Positions 17,304-25,922 are shown, counted from the stretch's first letter. The stretch is 64,000 nt of DNA from Oricola cellulosilytica (GCF_019966575.1 NZ_JAINFK010000004.1:124001-188000); one strand, 5' to 3'. The notes: a model not told the origin generated them from the sequence alone. Numbers and translations are program-made.

Positions 17304-18251
17304 ATGCTGGTCGATCGCGTCCTGGGAACAGCCCAGAGGGCAAATTTACCACCCGAACTGGAGGAAGAGGCCCGCCGGGCCGTTCGGCTGGAACTCTGGA
17401 CGATCTTTTTCCTCGTCACGATCGTTATTGTTATGTTTTTCACGATGGGCTCGAGCCAGGCGATGAAAACGGCGTGGATCGAGGATGCCCTAAGTCTTCT
17501 TCCGCCAATACTTTTTCTAGTGGCGATCAGACTGGAGAGACGGCAGCCAAATCCGGCCTTTCCTTTCGGGTATCATCGCTTCGGTTCGCTGGCCTTCTTC
17601 GCGGCCGCCTGCGCGCTGGCCGCCATGGGCGGATATCTGCTCTACGAGGCGGTGGTTACTCTGATAAGGCAGGAACATCCCACCATCGGCTCGGTCCAGA
17701 TCCTCGGACGCGACATATGGCTTGGCTGGCTGATGATGGCGGCTCTCGCCTATTCGGTTGTTCCGCCCGTCATACTAGGACGCATGAAGAGACGTCCGGC
17801 CCACCGCCTGGCCGACAAGATCCTCCATACGGATTCACAAATGAACGCTGCCGATTGGCAGACGGGAGTGGCGGGCATGGCCGGAATCGCCGGAATTGCG
17901 TTCGGTTTCTGGTGGGCGGATGCCGCCGCAGCCGGCATCATTTCCTTCTCGATCCTGAAGGATGGCTTCGACAACGTGCGCATTGCCTTTGCCGAACTGC
18001 TAGACGGCGCGCCGCGGAAACTCGACTCAAGCGACACCCACCCTGCAGCAGAAAAAATCCGCAACGAACTCCAGCGCCGTTACCCTGGCAGAGAGGTGCG
18101 CGTCCGTGAAACCGGACGTCATATGCGGGCCGTCATTGTGCCAGGGCTCGCCGCCGAACTGAACCGCGAACTGCGCGACGAGTTGGCCGGCTCGAAGGAC
18201 GGTTGGCGGCTGATTGAAGCGTCGCGGGCGCTCGATGATGCGGCTGGCTAG
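17304..18251 (+). CDS. Cation diffusion facilitator (CDF) family transporter
   Basis: A 315-residue membrane protein with about six hydrophobic segments. The second metal-site motif is HTDSQMNAADW (His, Asp and a downstream Asp), and the segment FPFGYHRFGSLAFFAAACAL is typical of the family. A soluble C-terminal domain follows (residues about 235-315, RRYPGREVRVRETGRHMRAV). Family members export Zn, Fe, Mn or Co in exchange for protons. The upstream motif here reads WIEDALSLLPP, with one acidic pair rather than the usual HxxxD, so metal choice cannot be predicted. Confidence 0.8.
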   Translation: MLVDRVLGTAQRANLPPELEEEARRAVRLELWTIFFLVTIVIVMFFTMGSSQAMKTAWIEDALSLLPPILFLVAIRLERRQPNPAFPFGYHRFGSLAFFAAACALAAMGGYLLYEAVVTLIRQEHPTIGSVQILGRDIWLGWLMMAALAYSVVPPVILGRMKRRPAHRLADKILHTDSQMNAADWQTGVAGMAGIAGIAFGFWWADAAAAGIISFSILKDGFDNVRIAFAELLDGAPRKLDSSDTHPAAEKIRNELQRRYPGREVRVRETGRHMRAVIVPGLAAELNRELRDELAGSKDGWRLIEASRALDDAAG

Positions 18252-18356
18252 AGCCAGCAGCCGACATTGCGCTGGGTGCGTACCGCGGACCCCGCTGACA
18301 CTTGGACGTTCAGGCGATGAGGACCTAAAACCGGTCTGGATATTGGCGTCAACATT

Positions 18357-18645
18357 ATGAAAATGCTCACGATCCGCAAACTCACCGCCGCTGCCCTGCT
18401 CTCGTTCGCTGGCCCTGCCGCCGCGCAACAGGCCACCGTGGCCGACCCTAACGGAACGCCAGAAGCAACCCCGCGACGCAGGAAACCCCCACGAATGCTG
18501 TCAAGCGGATAGCCTTGTAGACCTCTTGACCGATGACGGTCTGGCCGCGTGCGAGAAATTCGCGAGCGAGGCGGCGGCGGTGATGAAGGCCCACACCCGA
18601 CTGCATCGTGCGGGAGATAATCTTTCAGCCTGGCGAAGCGTGTAG
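18357..18645 (+). pseudogene. Frameshifted small secreted protein gene
   Basis: An ATG at 18357 opens a clear signal peptide (MKMLTIRKLTAAALLSFAGP, then AAAQQ) followed by VADPNGTPEATP, but the frame stops at 18512. In the two other frames the sequence continues as TQETPTNAVK and then ADSLVDLLTDDGLAACEKFA, AAAVMKAHTRLHRAG, ending at 18645. Two single-base shifts would join them into one protein of about 95 residues. I read this as a recently decayed periplasmic protein gene; a sequencing error cannot be excluded. Confidence 0.5.
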
Positions 18646-18652
18646 CTTCGCC
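18632..18652. terminator. Hairpin between the pseudogene and ilvN, possible bidirectional terminator
   Basis: A perfect 8-bp stem GGCGAAGC (18632-18639) and GCTTCGCC (18645-18652) has a 5-base loop. It lies 11 bases past the end of ilvN on the minus strand and at the end of the decayed gene on the plus strand. The following U-runs are weak on both sides. Confidence 0.5.
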
Positions 18653-18663
18653 GGGCGTTCATT

Positions 18664-19236
18664 TCACATCCCCTCCGGACCGCGGCTCATCGCAGCCACG
18701 CCGGTCCGGCAGACTTCAACCAGTCCAAGCGGTGCCATGATGGCGATGAACTGCTCGATTTTCGATGTGCGCCCCGTTACCTCGAAAATGAAGTGCTCCA
18801 CATTGGCGTCGATCACCGTCGCCCTGAATGCGTCCGCCAGCCTGAGGGTCTCGACACGGTTATCACCTGTTCCCGAGACCTTGATGAGGGCCAATTCCCG
18901 CTCCAGCGGCTTTTCATGACCGCGCTCGTGCGCGACCACCGTCAAGTCCACAACCCGGTGTACCGGCACGATGCGCTCGAGTTGCGCCTTGATCTGCTCC
19001 AGCACATGCGGCGTTCCGCGCGTCACGATAGTGATGCGCGAAAGATGCTTTTCGTGCTCGGTCTCGGAGACGGTCAGGCTTTCGATGTTGTAGCCGCGCC
19101 CGGAAAACAATCCGATCACACGTGCAAGAACACCGGGTTCGTTGTCGACCACGACCGACAATGTATGCGTTTCGGGGCGCTCGGTCTCCTTGGCTATGAA
19201 GTAGGCTGATGCCGGCGGATTGACGGGACGGTTCAT
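18664..19236 (-). CDS. ilvN: Acetolactate synthase small (regulatory) subunit
   Basis: This 190-residue subunit has an N-terminal ACT domain (THTLSVVVDNEPGVLARVIG, then LFSGRGYNIESLTVS) that binds valine for feedback inhibition, and a C-terminal ALS_ss_C domain (ELALIKVSG to the end). The ATG at 19236 overlaps the stop of the GST gene (ATGA) and follows GGGGAG. It is separated from the large-subunit gene by a glutathione S-transferase gene, with all three in one transcription unit. The longer frame to 19548 lies inside the GST gene. Confidence 0.95.
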   Translation of the reverse strand: MNRPVNPPASAYFIAKETERPETHTLSVVVDNEPGVLARVIGLFSGRGYNIESLTVSETEHEKHLSRITIVTRGTPHVLEQIKAQLERIVPVHRVVDLTVVAHERGHEKPLERELALIKVSGTGDNRVETLRLADAFRATVIDANVEHFIFEVTGRTSKIEQFIAIMAPLGLVEVCRTGVAAMSRGPEGM

Positions 19237-19961
19237 GGATGACTCCCCTGTGGATCCGGGTGTTGGAGTGCAACGGTCCTGTATTTGGGCCGGTGAAATA
19301 CTTCGACAGCGGTTTCGCCTTCTTCGTAGTGCGGCAGTTGCCAAGGCTCTTCCAGCGCACTCGCGCGCCATGCAGCAAAGGCCGGATGCGCCAGCACGGT
19401 GTCCATGTAGCTCCGGGTCGGCTTGTCGACCGCAACCTGGTATGTGTCGAGCCGCGTCACCACGGGAGCGAACATAGCGTCCGCCGCCGAGAAGTCGCCA
19501 TAAAGAAAAGGCCCACCGCCACCAAACCGGTCGCGCGCTTCGCTCCACAACTGCTGCAAACGCACCACATCGGCCGCGCAGGCCGCGCCCCGATCCTTCG
19601 GCGCGAATCGCTTCGTCAGGTTCATGGGACAGGCAGCGCGCAGGCCGGTGAAGCCGGCATGCATTTCGCTCGCAGCGGACCTCGCATGCGCGCGAGCATC
19701 AAGATCGACAGGCCACACGCGCTTGTTCGGAAAGCGGTCAGCGACATATTCCATAATCGCGAGGCTCTCCCAAACGGTCACATCGCCATCGATCAGCACC
19801 GGCACTTTGCCCGTCGGCCCAAAGGCCAGCATCCGCTCCCGGGTATCGCGCTGATACATCGCGATCACGGTTTCGTCGAACTGGATCTCGAAGGCATGCA
19901 GCAACATCCAGGCCCGAAGCGACCAGGACGAATAGAGCTTGTTGCCGATTACGAGATGCAT
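19233..19961 (-). CDS. Glutathione S-transferase family protein within the ilvBN operon
   Basis: This 242-residue protein has an N-terminal thioredoxin-like GST domain. It contains HLVIGNKLYSSWSLRAWMLL with the Ser region that activates glutathione, FGPTGKVPVLIDGD with the cis-Pro, and VWESLAIMEYVADRF, the Glu-Ser glutathione-binding pair. A helical C-domain follows. Start at 19961 (MHLVIGNKL) is preferred to 19979, by family alignment and an AGAAGG just upstream. It lies 33 bases after ilvB and overlaps ilvN by four bases. No known link to acetolactate synthesis exists. Confidence 0.85.
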   Translation of the reverse strand: MHLVIGNKLYSSWSLRAWMLLHAFEIQFDETVIAMYQRDTRERMLAFGPTGKVPVLIDGDVTVWESLAIMEYVADRFPNKRVWPVDLDARAHARSAASEMHAGFTGLRAACPMNLTKRFAPKDRGAACAADVVRLQQLWSEARDRFGGGGPFLYGDFSAADAMFAPVVTRLDTYQVAVDKPTRSYMDTVLAHPAFAAWRASALEEPWQLPHYEEGETAVEVFHRPKYRTVALQHPDPQGSHP

Positions 19962-19994
19962 GTGGGGCCTTCTCGTCAATTCCGTACCGCTTCC

Positions 19995-21794
19995 TCAGAC
20001 AAGGGCCTTGCCCTCTGCACTGATGGCGCTGGCCACAGCCTCGTCGGTCGCTTCGTCGGGCAGCAGCATCTCGTTATGTGCCTTTCCGGACGGGATCATC
20101 GGGAAACAATTGGCGAGATTGGCCACCCGGCAATCGAAGATCACCGGCGCATCCACATTGATCATCTCCTGGATCGCGTCGTCGAGCTCGTCGGGTTTCT
20201 CCGCCCGGATCCCGACCCCTCCATACGCTTCGGCAAGCTTGACGAAATCCGGCAGCGCCTCGGTGTACGAATGCGACAACCGGTTGCCGTGCAGCAACTG
20301 CTGCCACTGGCGGACCATCCCCATATACTGGTTGTTCAGGATAAACACCTTGATCGGCGCACTGTGCTGAACGGCGGATGACATTTCCTGGATCGTCATC
20401 AGTACCGAGGCGTCTCCCGCGATGTCGATGACGAGGGCGTCCGGATGCGCGATCTGCACTCCGAACGCGGCCGGAAGGCCGTATCCCATCGTTCCGAGCC
20501 CGCCCGATGTCATCCAGCGGTTCGGCGCCTCGAACCCGAAAAACTGGGCTGCCCACATCTGATGCTGGCCGACTTCGGTTGTGATGAACGTCTCTTTGCC
20601 TGAGGCGCGCGACGCCTCGTAGAGCCGCTGCACCGCAAACTGCGGCATGATGACATCCTTGCTCGGCGTGTACGCCAGCGAGTTGCGCGCCTTCCAGCGG
20701 TCGATCTGCTCCCACCACGGTCCCAAAGCCGCCCGGTCCTGTTGGCCCTTCGATGCACGCCAGATGCGCACCATGTCCTCCAGCACGTGACGCACGTCCC
20801 CGATGATCCCGAGATCGACATGGACGACCTTGTTGATTGAGGACGGATCGATATCGACGTGAATCTTCTTCGCCTTGGGCGCGAACTTGTCTAGCCTTCC
20901 GGTTATCCGGTCGTCGAAGCGCGCGCCGATGTTGATCATGACGTCGCAGTCGTGCATCGCCATATTCGCTTCGTACGTCCCATGCATGCCGAGCATGCCC
21001 AGCCAGTTTTTTCCGCTCGCCGGATAGGCGCCCAGCCCCATCAGCGTCGAGGTGATCGGAAATTCCGTCAATTCCACCAGCTCGCGTAGCAATCCGCTGG
21101 CCTCCGGGCCCGAATTCACGACCCCCCCTCCGGTGTAGAGGATAGGCCGCTTGGCCGTCGCCATCAGCTCGACCGCGGCCTTGATCAATTCTTCGTCGCC
21201 GCTCAGCCTGGGCTGATAGCTTGGCCGGATTTCTGCCGTTTTGGGTGACTGGTAGACGCCCTTGGCGAACTGGACATCCTTCGGAATATCGACGACCACC
21301 GGCCCCGGACGTCCGGTCGTAGCTACGCGAAACGCTTCATGCAGGATACGCGGCAGGTCGTCGACCGACTTCACCAGCCAGTTGTGTTTTGTGCATGGCC
21401 GCGTGATCCCCACGGTGTCGCACTCCTGGAACGCGTCCGAGCCGATCAGCGAGGTGGGGACCTGGCCGGTAATGCAGACGAGCGGGATGGAGTCCATCAG
21501 CGCGTCTTGCAGCGGCGTGACAGCATTCGTGGCGCCGGGGCCGGACGTCACGAGCATCACCCCGGGTTTGCCCGTCGAGCGGGCATATCCTTCCGCGGCG
21601 TGGCCGGCTCCCTGCTCGTGGCGGACGAGAACGTGCTGCACGTCCTCCTGCTGGAAAAGCTCGTCGTAAATCGGAAGGACAGCGCCGCCAGGATATCCGA
21701 AAATGTGTTCGACCCCGTTATCCTTCAGGGCGCGGATAACCATCTCCGCACCGGAAATTTCCTTCGGTTCGGTGGTTTTCGTCGTCGCGTTCAT
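19995..21794 (-). CDS. ilvB: Acetolactate synthase large (catalytic) subunit
   Basis: A 599-residue thiamine diphosphate enzyme that forms acetolactate or acetohydroxybutyrate. The catalytic Glu lies in VLVRHEQGAGHAAEGYAR, the FAD/central domain spans about residues 200-340, and the ThDP-Mg motif is IDIAGDASVLMTIQEMSS with NNQYMGMVRQWQ. The ATG at 21794 (MNATTKTTE) gives the normal length. Upstream lies a full transcription attenuator (21875-21984) that should couple expression to charging of Val, Ile and Leu tRNAs. Confidence 0.96.
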   Translation of the reverse strand: MNATTKTTEPKEISGAEMVIRALKDNGVEHIFGYPGGAVLPIYDELFQQEDVQHVLVRHEQGAGHAAEGYARSTGKPGVMLVTSGPGATNAVTPLQDALMDSIPLVCITGQVPTSLIGSDAFQECDTVGITRPCTKHNWLVKSVDDLPRILHEAFRVATTGRPGPVVVDIPKDVQFAKGVYQSPKTAEIRPSYQPRLSGDEELIKAAVELMATAKRPILYTGGGVVNSGPEASGLLRELVELTEFPITSTLMGLGAYPASGKNWLGMLGMHGTYEANMAMHDCDVMINIGARFDDRITGRLDKFAPKAKKIHVDIDPSSINKVVHVDLGIIGDVRHVLEDMVRIWRASKGQQDRAALGPWWEQIDRWKARNSLAYTPSKDVIMPQFAVQRLYEASRASGKETFITTEVGQHQMWAAQFFGFEAPNRWMTSGGLGTMGYGLPAAFGVQIAHPDALVIDIAGDASVLMTIQEMSSAVQHSAPIKVFILNNQYMGMVRQWQQLLHGNRLSHSYTEALPDFVKLAEAYGGVGIRAEKPDELDDAIQEMINVDAPVIFDCRVANLANCFPMIPSGKAHNEMLLPDEATDEAVASAISAEGKALV

Positions 21795-21874
21795 TCGTCT
21801 ATTCCCGTTCTCGGCGTCTTGTGGTGTCCGCTGGCAACCAAGACCTAATGATGTTTTTGAAGGAGCTGTGCAAT

Positions 21875-21955
21875 AAAAAAGGCCCCGTGAGGAGCCTTGG
21901 TGTCGTCCGCGCATGGGTGCTTTCGCCGGGTGACTACATCACCCTGCCCATGCGC
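21875..21955 (-). promoter_or_regulatory. Transcription attenuator of the ilvB operon
   Basis: On the minus strand a long hairpin with a perfect 9-bp outer stem (GCGCATGGG, 21947-21955, with CCCATGCGC, 21909-21917) and an inner stem GGGTGA/TCACCC (21939-21944 and 21928-21933) follows the leader peptide codons. The peptide stop lies in the inner loop. A terminator follows: AAGGCTCC-TCAC-GGGGCCTT (21879-21898) and a run of Ts (21875-21880). A stalled ribosome would open the first hairpin; the exact antiterminator pairing was not worked out. Confidence 0.85.
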
Positions 21956-21984
21956 GATCGTACTACGAGAATAACTTTTGCCAT
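21934..21984 (-). CDS. ilv leader peptide (16 residues)
   Basis: The frame on the minus strand encodes MAKVILVVRSRMGRVM and a TAG. Codons 4-8 are Val, Ile, Leu, Val, Val, exactly the three amino acids made by the downstream ilv genes. No Shine-Dalgarno precedes the ATG. The -10 box ends nine bases before the ATG, so the transcript probably begins at or next to it and is leaderless. The short frame ends in the first attenuator hairpin. Shortage of any branched-chain amino acid would stall the ribosome here. Confidence 0.85.
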   Translation of the reverse strand: MAKVILVVRSRMGRVM

Positions 21985-21992
21985 TGGTGGAG

Positions 21993-22021
21993 AGATTATG
22001 AGTGAGAGCCTGCGAGGTCAA
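21993..22021 (-). promoter_or_regulatory. Promoter of the ilvB-GST-ilvN operon
   Basis: On the minus strand TTGACC (22016-22021) and TAATCT (21993-21998) are separated by 17 bases, close to the sigma-70 consensus. The predicted transcription start falls at about 21984-21987, at the leader peptide ATG. Confidence 0.8.
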
Positions 22022-22107
22022 GTGCAGAGCAGCGTAGGCATTCGTTAACCGCGCCTATTCATAGTACGGCAAACCCAGACCGCGATCAGTTGCAGGGAAG
22101 GAAGACC

Positions 22108-24042
22108 GTGAGGAATGCGGTTCCAGTTGAAGACGGAGCGATGCCGGAACCATCTGTCCAGCAACGGAACCGGACCGACGGACACGTCGTCTACTGCGAC
22201 GGCACGCACGCGATCGTCGCGTCCCTGTCGCCGGCCCCCGATGGCGCAAGCGATGATTACTGGTCGGTCGGTCAGCTGATTTCGATAAAGGTTGGAGAAA
22301 ACCGCGTCGTCGGGATGCTCTTCAAGGTCGACAATCAATCCAGGTCCTGGATTCGCGACGCCGAAAACGAGATCTCCATCCACGTCGAGCTAGTCGGAGA
22401 GATCACTGAAGACCTCAATGGCAACGCACGGTTTTCCGGCGGTATTTCCAGCTATCCATATCTTGGCGCGGTCGCGCACCGCATTCGCGCCAAGGATTTG
22501 CTGGCTATTTACGAAAACAAGGACGTACAGGCAGTTGAGGTCGGCTACCTGTCGCAGAACCAGGAAATTCCGGCACTGATTTCGGTCGACAGCTTGATTA
22601 CCCGCCATTTTGCGGTAGTCGGCACGACTGGCGTCGGTAAATCAACGGCGGTCGCTTTGCTGCTTCGCAAGATCGTCGAACGCCGACCGGACGTCCGCAT
22701 CCTCATTCTCGATCCCCACAATGAATTCACGGTGGCCTTCCCGGACCTGGCGATCACCATCAACGACAGGGACCTTGACCTTCCGTTTTGGCTGTTCCGC
22801 TTGGAAGAATTTGCCGAGGTTTTATACCGCGGCCGCCCCTCCATTCCTGAGGAACTCGATGCGCTGCGCGATCTCATCCCACTTGCCAAGATGCAGTTCA
22901 GCGGAAGCGAGAAGACCAGCCTGCGCAAGAGTTCGGAATCCACCTCCATCACGTCGGACACACCGGTTCCCTATCGTATATCGGATCTCATGCGTTTGCT
23001 CGACGAGCGCGTGGGCATGCTGGATGGACGCGAGGGGCGCCCCTTTCTGAAGGCGCTGATGGGGCGGATCGACGCCGCCGTCAACGACCCGCGTTATCGC
23101 TTCATGTTCGCCAGCAAGACAATCGAGGACAACGTCGCCGACGTCGTGAGCACGCTCTTCCGCGTTCCAGCTCATGGCAAGCCTATCACTGCCTTCCAGA
23201 TGAGCGGCATGCCTTCGGAAGTCGTCAACTCGGTCGCCTCGGTTCTGTGCCGGCTCGCGTTCGATCTGGCGATCTGGAGTAAGTCGCAAATACAAACGCT
23301 GGTGGTGTGCGAAGAAGCCCACCGCTACATTCCGGCCGACCAGAGCGCCGGGTTCGCGCCCACCCGTTCGGCAATCGCACGGATCGCGAAGGAAGGCCGC
23401 AAATACGGCGTTTATCTCGGCATCGTGACCCAGCGCCCGGGCGAACTGGACGAGACGATCCTGTCACAGTGCAATACCTATTTCGCGATGCGTCTCGGCA
23501 ATGACCGGGACCAGGAGATCATGCGCCGCGCGATCAGCGGCTCGTCCCGGTCGGCCATCAACTTCCTGCCGTCGCTAGCCAACCGCGAAGCGATTGCCTT
23601 CGGTCAGGGCGTCTCGACGCCCATGCGCATGAAGTTCCAGAATGTCGAGACGAAGCGTCTGCCAGGCAATCATCTTTACGAAGAGCAAGCCATCGCCAGG
23701 AACGCGGAAACGCCGGTCAACGTGGGGGACGTGATCAACAAGATGCGTTACCCGCGCGGAATCGGCGAAGAATACAGCAGTGGTTTCTCGGAGGTTCGCC
23801 AACCATTGGGCGATGAACGGGTCGGTGAGCAGCGTCCCAGTATCGAGGCGCCTTCGCTTAAAACAGCGCCACCGCCGACCTATCAGCGGGCGCCCGGCCA
23901 AGCCTCCGCAGCCGACGACACGCTTTTCACGAAGGAACCGCCGCTGCGCGATCCACCCGGCAATGCGACGCAACCCTCTTCGCCGCCCCGCCGCGAAGAT
24001 ACCCAGTCGGCTCGCGATCTGATCAGCCGTTTCCGTAAGTAA
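22108..24042 (+). CDS. HerA-type ATPase (DUF87/VirB4-like translocase)
   Basis: A 644-residue protein. An N-terminal HAS-barrel-like beta region (GHVVYCDGTHAIVASLS) is followed by the ATPase with Walker A (VVGTTGVGKSTAVALLLRK, residues about 170-188), DPHNEF, and Walker B (TLVVCEEAHRYIPAD, near 400). ARIAKEGRKYGVYLGIVTQR carries the arginine and sensor region. The C-terminal 100 residues are Pro-rich and disordered. GTG at 22108 was chosen because of AAGGAAG upstream; a TTG at 22090 lacks one. HerA partners with nucleases such as NurA or SIR2 in defence or repair, but no nuclease gene adjoins it. Confidence 0.85.
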   Translation: MRNAVPVEDGAMPEPSVQQRNRTDGHVVYCDGTHAIVASLSPAPDGASDDYWSVGQLISIKVGENRVVGMLFKVDNQSRSWIRDAENEISIHVELVGEITEDLNGNARFSGGISSYPYLGAVAHRIRAKDLLAIYENKDVQAVEVGYLSQNQEIPALISVDSLITRHFAVVGTTGVGKSTAVALLLRKIVERRPDVRILILDPHNEFTVAFPDLAITINDRDLDLPFWLFRLEEFAEVLYRGRPSIPEELDALRDLIPLAKMQFSGSEKTSLRKSSESTSITSDTPVPYRISDLMRLLDERVGMLDGREGRPFLKALMGRIDAAVNDPRYRFMFASKTIEDNVADVVSTLFRVPAHGKPITAFQMSGMPSEVVNSVASVLCRLAFDLAIWSKSQIQTLVVCEEAHRYIPADQSAGFAPTRSAIARIAKEGRKYGVYLGIVTQRPGELDETILSQCNTYFAMRLGNDRDQEIMRRAISGSSRSAINFLPSLANREAIAFGQGVSTPMRMKFQNVETKRLPGNHLYEEQAIARNAETPVNVGDVINKMRYPRGIGEEYSSGFSEVRQPLGDERVGEQRPSIEAPSLKTAPPPTYQRAPGQASAADDTLFTKEPPLRDPPGNATQPSSPPRREDTQSARDLISRFRK

Positions 24043-24094
24043 AGGCGGCAACGCTGCCCAAATTATCGCACCGGATCGGGCCGACCCAGATCGG

Positions 24095-24880
24095 TCAGGC
24101 GCAAACCCGGTTTCGTCCCCCACGTTTCGCCTGGTATAGATTGGAATCGGCGCGCTTGTAGAGTTTGGCAGTCGTTTCCTTGCCGTCCCAGATCGCGACG
24201 CCGATGCTAACCGTAATCCGCAACCTTACGTTGCCGATCTTCATCGCCAGCTCCGCCACTGCAAGCCGCAGGCGGTTTGCGAGCCTGTTCAGTTCGTCCA
24301 TCGACAAGTTCGGCGCAACCACCGCGAACTCCTCTCCGCCGATCCGCGCCGCGATGTCATGATACCGCGTATATTCGAGAACCGTTTTCGCCAGAGACTT
24401 GATCACCTCGTCGCCGACATCGTGGCCATGCGTGTCGTTGATCGACTTGAAGTGATCGATGTCGATGATCATGATGCCAAGCGGCCGCTCGATGCGCGCG
24501 AACTCTTCCATGTATTGCGCCAGCGCGTCGTCAAAGTAGCGGCGATTCTGAAGACCGGTCAGCGGATCTGTCAGCGCAGCCTGCTGGAATGTCGCCGATT
24601 TTTCGGACAGCGACACGGTCATCTCGCGCAGTTCGCCGCGCTCGCGCGCCTGCTCTCGGATGAGCGGATAAAAGTAGAAGAATCCGGCAAGGAGCCCGAT
24701 CGCAATGAGCGTCAGTGACGCGCGCACGGCGAAGAGCCCGCTATCGAGACCTGCCGCCGCCCCTTGCCGCGCGGACATTTGGCTCAGAACTGCGTCATGC
24801 GCCTGGTAACTGAACGCCGCCGCCCCGACCAGCAAGGACAGAAAAATGAGAAATGCAATTTCCGAACGATAGAACTTCAT
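24095..24880 (-). CDS. Membrane-anchored diguanylate cyclase (GGDEF)
   Basis: A 261-residue protein with two membrane helices (IAFLIFLSLLVGAAAFSY and LTLIAIGLLAGFFYFYPLI), a short coiled linker and a GGDEF domain from about residue 100. The active-site motif is GGEEF and the product-inhibition I-site RYHD lies five residues before it. It should therefore make cyclic di-GMP under feedback control. The periplasmic loop between the helices (about 35 residues) is too short to be a known sensor domain. It is convergent with the HerA gene. Confidence 0.92.
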   Translation of the reverse strand: MKFYRSEIAFLIFLSLLVGAAAFSYQAHDAVLSQMSARQGAAAGLDSGLFAVRASLTLIAIGLLAGFFYFYPLIREQARERGELREMTVSLSEKSATFQQAALTDPLTGLQNRRYFDDALAQYMEEFARIERPLGIMIIDIDHFKSINDTHGHDVGDEVIKSLAKTVLEYTRYHDIAARIGGEEFAVVAPNLSMDELNRLANRLRLAVAELAMKIGNVRLRITVSIGVAIWDGKETTAKLYKRADSNLYQAKRGGRNRVCA

Positions 24881-24962
24881 ACCGGCCCGCCAATGGATTC
24901 GACGACAATAGCGGGGATGAATTTCCCGTGCGTTAATTTCGGCCGCTAAATAACTCGATCCG

Positions 24963-25898
24963 TCAAATGAAGTCCTTCTCCGCGAATTCTGATCCCACCT
25001 TGCGCCAGTCTTCGCCCAGCTGATTGCGGAACCAGGTGATTTGCCGCTTGGCGTATCGGCGGGTGGCGGTCTTCGCCTGCCCTATTGCAACATCCATCGT
25101 CATGCGCCCCTCGAGCACGGCGGAGAATTCGCGCACACCGATCGCCTTCATGGCCGGAAGCGCCGGATCGAGTTGCCGAGCGCGCAGCGCCGCTACCTCT
25201 TCCAGCACGCCTTGATCCACCATGGCGTCGAGCCGCTTTTCGATATTTGCATAGACATCTTTGCGATCGGGCATGACGAGATAGCGTGCCACCTTCCACG
25301 AACGGATCAGTCCCTTGCCTGCCTGCGCCTGCAAAGTTGTAATGGACATCCCGGAGGCTTCAAGCACTTCCAGTGCCCGCACGATGCGCTGACCGTCAGG
25401 CGGGGGGATCGCCGCAGCGGCGGCCGCATCGCGGGCGCGCAGTATTTCGTGGAGTGCCTCCGGCCCGTCATCAGCCATCCGTGTTCGCCATCTTTCGCGG
25501 ATCTCCACCGGAATGGCCGGCATTGGCGACAGTCCCTGCTCCAGCGCCCGGAAGTAGAGCCCTGTTCCGCCAGTGAAAATCAACGGCCTGCCATCGATGG
25601 CGGGATCGTCTATGACACCCTGCAGGTCCTCAAGCCAGCGGCCCGTCGAATAGGGGGTCGCCGGATCGACATGTCCGTAAAGCCGGTGCGGCGCCTTTTC
25701 GATGTCTTCGGGCCCGGGACGCGCGGTAAGAATCCTCAGCACCTCGTAGACTTGCATGGAATCCGCGTTGACGATCACGCCGCCCGACCTGGCCGCGATC
25801 GCCAGGGCCAAGGCCGACTTGCCGCTCGCCGTTGGCCCCGCTATCAGGACGGCGCGCCGATCCTTTTTGTCTCTCTGCAATACGTCACCATCTTTCAT
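24963..25898 (-). CDS. miaA: tRNA dimethylallyltransferase
   Basis: A 311-residue enzyme that prenylates A37 of tRNAs reading UNN codons. It has the P-loop LIAGPTASGKSALALAIA, the substrate motif VIVNADSMQVYEVL, LRILTARPGPEDIEKAPHRL and the catalytic-tunnel segment PLIFTGGTGLYFRALEQGLS. The tRNA-binding C-part includes KTATRRYAKRQITWFRNQ. The length is standard. It is divergent from serB, with starts 25 bases apart, as often found in Hyphomicrobiales. Confidence 0.96.
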   Translation of the reverse strand: MKDGDVLQRDKKDRRAVLIAGPTASGKSALALAIAARSGGVIVNADSMQVYEVLRILTARPGPEDIEKAPHRLYGHVDPATPYSTGRWLEDLQGVIDDPAIDGRPLIFTGGTGLYFRALEQGLSPMPAIPVEIRERWRTRMADDGPEALHEILRARDAAAAAAIPPPDGQRIVRALEVLEASGMSITTLQAQAGKGLIRSWKVARYLVMPDRKDVYANIEKRLDAMVDQGVLEEVAALRARQLDPALPAMKAIGVREFSAVLEGRMTMDVAIGQAKTATRRYAKRQITWFRNQLGEDWRKVGSEFAEKDFI

Positions 25899-25922
25899 CC
25901 GGGCCCCGAAGGCAGCCGTTCC

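Noticed and set aside
22108-24042. HerA gene as part of a defence system
   Set aside because: No NurA, SIR2, DUF4297 or other effector gene adjoins it; neighbours are a leader region and a diguanylate cyclase.
25041-25922. Upstream extension of serB in the same frame
   Set aside because: The 294 extra codons lie antisense to miaA, whose P-loop and other motifs are clear; serB family similarity starts at 25923.
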